A stretch of DNA of 12,091 bases from contig JBBQBB010000080.1 in the NCBI GenBank assembly GCA_038317095.1, positions 1 through 12,091 of the forward strand. Direction: 5' to 3'. The notes beneath the pieces are model-generated. The model was not told the DNA's origin. It saw nothing but the letters and a program-made list of their open reading frames with translations, and did not search any database. The translations under genes and the position numbers were made by a program. Positions 7,496 through 12,091 of this stretch are shown here, in pieces. Numbering within the stretch: the first letter of the stretch is position 1; each line of letters starts with the position of its first letter. The DNA comes from JAGXTF01 sp038317095. GTDB taxonomy: Bacteria > Bacteroidota > Bacteroidia > NS11-12g > UBA955.

Positions 7496-7507
7496 ATTTT
7501 TTTTTAT

Positions 7508-7539
7508 AAAAAAAGGCGAAGTTTTTAGCTTCGCCTTTT
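7508..7539 (-). terminator. Intrinsic terminator after secDF, directly before lysA
   Basis: On the minus strand AAAAGGCGAAG (7539 to 7529) pairs perfectly with CTTCGCCTTTT (7521 to 7511) around a 7-base loop, an 11-bp stem, and is followed by a run of seven T ending near 7508. It lies 23 bases after the secDF stop and ends about 12 bases before the lysA ATG. It fits a Rho-independent terminator for secDF, but its place in the lysA leader means any transcript entering from upstream must pass it. A second copy of GCGAAGTTT (plus strand 7551-7559; the first is 7516-7524) lies just upstream in the transcript. Confidence 0.85.
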
Positions 7540-7561
7540 CAGTTTATTAAGCGAAGTTTAA

Positions 7562-10500
7562 TTAATTTAATTCCTTTTTATTTCTTTTAGAGGCAAATTC
7601 AAGTACCACAGGAGTTGCGATGAAAATAGAAGAATAAGTACCGATGGCGATACCCACCAACATTGCCAAAGAGAAACCTTTCAATGAATCGCCACCGAAA
7701 AAGAACAATACCACGACTACCACAAATACGGTAAGAGAAGAAACAATAGTTCTGCTCAAAGTTTGGTTAATCGCTGCATTTATCAATGTAGGTTCATCTG
7801 CTTTGCTGTGGCGGTCTTTTAAGAAGTCACGAATACGGTCAAATACAATTACAGTATCGTTCATAGAATAACCGACAATGGTAAGCAATGCAGCAATCAA
7901 GTTTTGGTCAAACTCAATTGGAAATGGCACCCATTTGTCTAGGATAATAAATACACTTAATACTACTATAATATCGTGAATGGTTGCAATAATTGCACCT
8001 GCCGCGTAGGCTACATTTCTAAAACGGAACACAATGTACAAGAACATACCTATGGTTGCGATAATTAAAAGAATTATAGACTTATTGCGAATGGTTGTTG
8101 CTACCGTTGCACCCACTTTGTTTGAGCTTAAAATAGCAGTAGAAGGGTCGTTGTTTTTGGTAACCAAAGATATGCCCTTAAGACTATTGATAAGTTTCTC
8201 TCCAATTAAATCTCGCTTAACACCTGCAGAATCCAATTCAATGCCTTTGTTGGCGGCTTTTAAATCATTGGTAAGGAAATACGTAGTCACAATTCTAAAC
8301 TTACCGCCTTCACCAAATGTTTTAACCTCGTTGCTTGAACCTGGTAGATTTTTATCTAGGGCTTGTTTAATTTGATCAACGTTGTAATTTTTAGCCGCAT
8401 CGGTTTGAACAATAAAGCTATTTCCTCCTTTAAAGTCGATACCGGTGGAAAGCCCACCTTTGGTAAAGAACATAACAATCCCCAAGAGAATAAGCGGGAA
8501 ACTGATAAAGAAATAGATTCGGCGTTTTCCAACGAAATCATAATTTGCATTCACCAATAAATTGCGGTTGTAGGCAAAATCATAAGAAGTTATCTTTCCC
8601 TTTTCTGCTCTGCGATCTAAGAGTAAGCGAGTGATGAACAAGGCCGTAAAAAGAGAACAGAAAATACCAATTACCAAAATTACAGAGAATCCATAAGCAG
8701 GACCTGCATCGGTAAACATAAGAATAATTGCTGCTAATAAAGTGGTAACGTGACCATCAATAATCGCAGACAATGCATGTTTGAAACCCAATTCTATGGC
8801 AGTTCGCTGGCTTTTACCGGCGCGAAGTTCTTCTTTAATACGTTCATAAATCAGTACGTTTGCATCCACGGCCATACCGACTGTAAGAATTAAACCAGCG
8901 ATACCCGGAAGTGTAAGGGCTGCACCCATATTGGAAAGAATACTGATAATAAGGAATACGTTAGCAAACACTGCTACGATTGCAATCCAACCTGCGCGGT
9001 TGTAGTACAATACCATGAAAGCGAGAACTGCTATGAAACCTGCCAAAAGCGAATTAAGACCTCTGTCGATAGATTCTTGACCCAAAGAAGGACCAACAAC
9101 CTCACTAGCAACGATACGCGCTGGTGCTGGCAATTTACCTGCTTTCAACACATTGGAAAGGTCATCCGCTTCTTTGATATCAAAATTGCCACTGATTTGG
9201 CTATTTCCACCGCTAATTCTGCTCTTTACTACAGGTGCGGAATAGACCCTGTCATCCAGCACGATGGCGATAAATTTATTGATGTTGTTTCCAGTGATTT
9301 GAGCCCAAGTAGTTGCAGCGGCAGGAGTCATCTCCATATTCACTTCCAACTGCCCAGTTTGGCTGGAGCTTGGACGTGCATCGGAAATGATATTTTCGTC
9401 GTCGCTGCTCAATGCGGCTTTTCCATCACGGCCGCGTTTTAGGAAATATACATTATACTCGTCTGGATTAAGAATTTGTTTCCCTTGAGGATTCACATCG
9501 TTTGGTTTGGCGCTGAAAGCCACTTTTACAGAAGGTTCTAAAACCATTCTGTACTGATCCAACTGCAGCATTTCTGCTAGTTTTTGGCGATCCGAGGATT
9601 TTACAGTACAAATAGAAGATCCTTGGGGTGCACCTTGAGTAGCCACACGTTTCAAAATTTTCGCCAAAGGATTGGTAGAAAGATTGACCGCGTTGTCAGC
9701 TTCTTTATTGGTATCCACCTTGGCAGATGCGGTTTTGCCAGTATCGGCAGGTTTTGTAGCTGCAATTGCTTTTTTAGCAGTGTCTTCTGTTTTGGCTGCG
9801 GTATCCACTTCTTTTACAAGTGGAACAGTGTTGGTTGCTGCTTTGTATAAGGATTCTAAAATGCGGCTGCCTTCTAACTCATTGCCAGAATTGCCATACA
9901 CTTCATAAAACTCAAGATTTGCACTTTTTTCAACCAAATCTTCCATTCGGCGAGGATTGTCCACACCGGGAAGTTCCACCGAAATGCGACCTCCATCTAT
10001 TTTTTGAACCGTTGGTTGTGTAACATTGGCTTGGTTAATACGTTTTTCTACAACTTCATAAACCCGGTCTATAGCACCGTCTGTTTCTTTGCGCAAAAGT
10101 GCATTCAATTCGCTTTCGCTGCTCGTTGCTTGAATTCCGGTTTTATTGTTCCCTTTTACAAAAAGATTGTTGATTTTGCGAGAGGGAAACATTTTCTTGA
10201 ACTGATCTATAAAAACAGATACATAGTCGCCCCCATTATCCCTAACTACATCATTGGTTCTTTTTATTGCTTTTAAAAGGTCTGGGTCGTTTCCATCATT
10301 GGCAAGTCCTTTAATAATGGCGCCTTTGTCCACTTCAAGGATTACGTTCATTCCACCCCTTAAGTCTAAACCTAAGTTTACTTCTTGTTGCTTACACTCA
10401 AAGTAAGTGAAAGAAGCAATTCCCATGCTGTAGAAATTGGCTTTGTTGCCCAAGCTGTCAATATAACGGCGAGTTGCTTTGGTTTTGTCTTCCCCAAATT

Positions 10501-10633
10501 TCTTGTTGCGCATTTCGGCAAAACTCTTTGCCTTGCTTTCAAAACCCCGTGTTTTCCATGTAAACGATAATTGGAAAATACAGGCAATGGCCAAGAGAGT
10601 GGAAAATACAATGATTGTCTTTTTATTCTTCAT
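7562..10633 (-). CDS. secDF: Fused protein translocase subunit SecDF
   Basis: SecDF is an RND-type inner-membrane protein that uses the proton gradient to pull exported proteins through SecYEG on the periplasmic side. At 1023 residues SecD and SecF are joined in one chain, as is usual in Bacteroidota. The SecD half has TM1 at about 6-24, LGLDLRGG at 87-94, the periplasmic P1 region to about 525, and TM2-6 from about 526 to 672 with GMAVDANVLIYERIKEE at 586-602 (Asp590 is the predicted proton-path residue). The SecF half starts near 700: TM at about 706-723, GIDFKGGNSF at 731-740, periplasmic P4 to about 850, then TMs with GYSMNDTVIVFDRIRD at 921-936 (Asp926 the SecF counterpart). Residues about 272-314 are a Lys/Ala/Thr/Asp-rich low-complexity insert in P1. 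ATG at 10633 begins directly at the positively charged MKNKK before TM1. A terminator follows 23 bases after the stop. Confidence 0.97.
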   Translation of the reverse strand: MKNKKTIIVFSTLLAIACIFQLSFTWKTRGFESKAKSFAEMRNKKFGEDKTKATRRYIDSLGNKANFYSMGIASFTYFECKQQEVNLGLDLRGGMNVILEVDKGAIIKGLANDGNDPDLLKAIKRTNDVVRDNGGDYVSVFIDQFKKMFPSRKINNLFVKGNNKTGIQATSSESELNALLRKETDGAIDRVYEVVEKRINQANVTQPTVQKIDGGRISVELPGVDNPRRMEDLVEKSANLEFYEVYGNSGNELEGSRILESLYKAATNTVPLVKEVDTAAKTEDTAKKAIAATKPADTGKTASAKVDTNKEADNAVNLSTNPLAKILKRVATQGAPQGSSICTVKSSDRQKLAEMLQLDQYRMVLEPSVKVAFSAKPNDVNPQGKQILNPDEYNVYFLKRGRDGKAALSSDDENIISDARPSSSQTGQLEVNMEMTPAAATTWAQITGNNINKFIAIVLDDRVYSAPVVKSRISGGNSQISGNFDIKEADDLSNVLKAGKLPAPARIVASEVVGPSLGQESIDRGLNSLLAGFIAVLAFMVLYYNRAGWIAIVAVFANVFLIISILSNMGAALTLPGIAGLILTVGMAVDANVLIYERIKEELRAGKSQRTAIELGFKHALSAIIDGHVTTLLAAIILMFTDAGPAYGFSVILVIGIFCSLFTALFITRLLLDRRAEKGKITSYDFAYNRNLLVNANYDFVGKRRIYFFISFPLILLGIVMFFTKGGLSTGIDFKGGNSFIVQTDAAKNYNVDQIKQALDKNLPGSSNEVKTFGEGGKFRIVTTYFLTNDLKAANKGIELDSAGVKRDLIGEKLINSLKGISLVTKNNDPSTAILSSNKVGATVATTIRNKSIILLIIATIGMFLYIVFRFRNVAYAAGAIIATIHDIIVVLSVFIILDKWVPFPIEFDQNLIAALLTIVGYSMNDTVIVFDRIRDFLKDRHSKADEPTLINAAINQTLSRTIVSSLTVFVVVVVLFFFGGDSLKGFSLAMLVGIAIGTYSSIFIATPVVLEFASKRNKKELN

Positions 10634-10733
10634 CGGATTTCTAAAAGTCAGTTTTTTACGAAGGCGCGAAAATAGGTAAAATTAGGTTACCCACCATTAA
10701 GAAAATTGAAAATTGTGCCTTAGCGCGAAAGAA

Positions 10734-11738
10734 TTAAAGCAGACTTGCCGAAATTCGGTCGATGTTCATCACAATTTGTGCTATATTTTGTTGTTCCATA
10801 CAGCGAAAATGACCTTGGGGGCATTTTGCAAAACCCAATTTAGAACAAGGTCTGCATTTTAAACCCGTTACTTCAGAAACGAAAGTAAGATCTGTATTAA
10901 AATCTTTTGGGTAATAAGGTGTCATACCAAACTGGGGTATGGTATTTCCCCAAATGGAAACGACGGGTTTTTTTAAGGCTGCGGCTATATGCATTAAACC
11001 AGTATCGTGCGTAACTACAATACTTGCCAATTTTACAATTTGACTGCTGAAAGAAAGACTTAGTTTGCCACAGAGATTAAGTACTTTATTGTCTGTGCCC
11101 GTTAAACATTCTGCAACCAATAGGTTGTCGTGAGCATCTCCAATAACCACAACCGGCAAATTTATTTTAGTAAACATTTCATGCATGCGATTTTTACTAA
11201 GCCTTTTTGTAGCATAAGTACCACCAGAAACATAAACAACGAATGGGGTTTTCGGTAAAATATCGGCGATACTATCTGGCAAATTGGCACCCGGTGTAAA
11301 AAAATAATCGAGCCCTCTCCCATCGTTTTGTATGCTAAGTGACGCTACTGCATGGAGGTATCTATCCACTATATGGATGTCGGGCATAAAATTCTTTTTA
11401 AATTTTACCTTTAGCCATTTTTTGAAATTTAATTTTTCGAATGAAACAGATTTAACACCAAACAATAGCGTTTTAATTTGCCAGGTGCGGAGGTTTTTGT
11501 GTAAGTCAACAATGAGGTCGTACTTTTCTAAAAATAATTCATCCAAAAGGGTTGAAAATGAATCTCCGAGTGCAATTACTTTGTCTACATATGGATTGGA
11601 TGCGACCAAACTGCGAAATTTTTCTTTGGTACAATAATGAATTTCTGTATCGGGTATTTGTTCCTTCAAACAGCGAACAACAGGCGTTGTAAGTACAATA
11701 TCCCCTATTGAACTAAATCGCAAAATCAGAATCTTCAC
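10734..11738 (-). CDS. Glycosyltransferase family 9 (heptosyltransferase-like)
   Basis: This 334-residue GT-B glycosyltransferase of family GT9 (the ADP-heptose:LPS heptosyltransferase group) probably adds a sugar to a lipopolysaccharide core or related glycolipid on the cytoplasmic face of the inner membrane. The N-terminal Rossmann domain begins ILRFSSIGDIVLTTPVVRCLK (4-24), with Asp13 in the position of the catalytic Asp of WaaC. The C-terminal domain has YVSGGTYATKRLS (169-181; Lys178 the likely phosphate-binding Lys) and VVTHDTGLMHIAAALKKPVVSIWG (241-264), which binds the nucleotide-sugar. Near the end lies a Cys cluster, Cys295, Cys298, Cys306 and Cys313, with His310. The donor and acceptor cannot be read from sequence, so heptose is not certain. 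The ATG at 11738 lies 32 bases after the upstream polX stop, consistent with co-transcription. The gap to secDF (100 bases) shows no terminator hairpin that I could see. Confidence 0.9.
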   Translation of the reverse strand: MKILILRFSSIGDIVLTTPVVRCLKEQIPDTEIHYCTKEKFRSLVASNPYVDKVIALGDSFSTLLDELFLEKYDLIVDLHKNLRTWQIKTLLFGVKSVSFEKLNFKKWLKVKFKKNFMPDIHIVDRYLHAVASLSIQNDGRGLDYFFTPGANLPDSIADILPKTPFVVYVSGGTYATKRLSKNRMHEMFTKINLPVVVIGDAHDNLLVAECLTGTDNKVLNLCGKLSLSFSSQIVKLASIVVTHDTGLMHIAAALKKPVVSIWGNTIPQFGMTPYYPKDFNTDLTFVSEVTGLKCRPCSKLGFAKCPQGHFRCMEQQNIAQIVMNIDRISASLL

Positions 11739-11770
11739 TGTCGCAAATCTAAACTAAATCTATATTTAAA

Positions 11771-12091
11771 TCACAGGGTGTGTATCGACCTTTTGTTTTG
11801 TAACCACAGCATCAAATCTGCAAGCGACAAGGCATTTAATGTCATCTCTTTGGTTAGCCCACCTTTTCTAGCGGAAACGGTACCGTAATACATGTCATTT
11901 AGGGCGGTTTTTTCATGGGCATCGGGATTGATGGATAGCATAACCCCTTTCTCCATAGCATAGCCAATCCACCGCCAATCTAAGTCTAACCGAAACGGAT
12001 TGGCATTAATTTCAATACATACGCCATTTGCCGCGCAAGCATCTATTATATAAGAATGGTCAATTGGGTACCCTTCTCTCACAAGCAACAA
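11771..12091 (-). CDS. polX: DNA polymerase X / PHP-domain protein, C-terminal fragment
   Basis: The visible part is the last 106 codons of a gene that begins beyond the right edge. The sequence matches the end of the PHP domain of bacterial family X DNA polymerases: EGYPIDHSYIIDACAANG, then EINANPFRLDLDWRW at about fragment residues 27-41, SINPDAH at 53-59 (Asp57 and His59 are predicted metal ligands of the 3'-5' exonuclease/phosphatase site), YYGTVSARKGGLTKEMTLNALSL, and a short tail ending in HTL. Bacterial PolX enzymes of about 570 residues fill small gaps in DNA during base excision repair, with the polymerase domain N-terminal and so out of view. The first codon in the window is TTG, which is internal Leu and not a start. 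A stand-alone PHP phosphoesterase cannot be fully excluded, but the EINANPxRLDLDWRW block is a PolX feature. Confidence 0.85.
   Translation of the reverse strand: MLLVREGYPIDHSYIIDACAANGVCIEINANPFRLDLDWRWIGYAMEKGVMLSINPDAHEKTALNDMYYGTVSARKGGLTKEMTLNALSLADLMLWLQNKRSIHTL

Noticed and set aside
9077..9442. 121-codon open frame on the plus strand opposite secDF, and other shorter ones at 7644-10276
   Set aside because: They lie wholly antisense to the well-conserved SecDF and show Cys/Ser/Phe-rich nonsense composition with no motif or leader of their own.
10634..10733. Possible secDF promoter (TATTTTCG on the minus strand) and repeated GCGCGAAA
   Set aside because: There is no TTTG at the right spacing upstream, and GCGCGAAA also occurs inside lysA. 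I saw no hairpin here to end the GT9 transcript.

Overview
This 12.1 kb window looks like the chromosome of a Bacteroidota bacterium, and nothing in it needs a plasmid, phage or transposon. The lineage call rests on several family traits: SecD and SecF fused into one protein, the Bacteroidota form of LptD next to a divergent zinc amidase that carries the phylum's long insert, a LysA with HMHTGS and EPGK motifs, a secreted GEVED/PKD protein, a GldK/GldJ-like FGE-fold protein, and A-rich rather than Shine-Dalgarno-rich leaders. I cannot place it below phylum from the sequence.

Layout. (a) 1-885, minus: the N-terminal 295 codons of a secreted GEVED + PKD protein that runs off the left edge. (b) 886-1053: its leader, with a possible promoter and a small palindrome. 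(c) about 1054-1908, minus: N-acetylmuramoyl-L-alanine amidase. (d) about 2017-6265, plus: a tight run of lptD, an AhpE/BCP-type peroxiredoxin and an FGE-fold (GldK/GldJ-like) exported protein, with gaps of about 20 bases. (e) 6266-7495, minus: lysA, whose stop codon abuts the stop of the FGE gene with no base between. (f) 7508-7539: an intrinsic terminator between secDF and lysA. (g) 7562-10633, minus: secDF. (h) 10734-11738, minus: a GT9 heptosyltransferase-like glycosyltransferase. (i) 11771 to the right edge, minus: the C-terminal end of a PolX-type DNA polymerase/PHP protein. No gene-free stretch exceeds 300 bases; the longest is about 170 bases (886-1053). No rRNA, tRNA, CRISPR array or insertion sequence was seen.

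How the genes fit together. Most products act at or beyond the cell envelope: amidase (peptidoglycan), LptD and GT9 (lipopolysaccharide or other glycolipid assembly and synthesis), SecDF (export), LysA (meso-DAP to lysine, at the end of the pathway that also supplies peptidoglycan DAP), and two exported proteins. PolX is the exception, being a DNA repair enzyme. The window is mainly conserved housekeeping sequence. The features most worth a second look are two RNA hairpins. One is a perfect 13-bp stem followed by a T-run inside the early coding sequence of the FGE-fold gene. The other is the secDF terminator, which sits directly in front of the lysA start codon. I found no clear evidence of a new multi-gene system.
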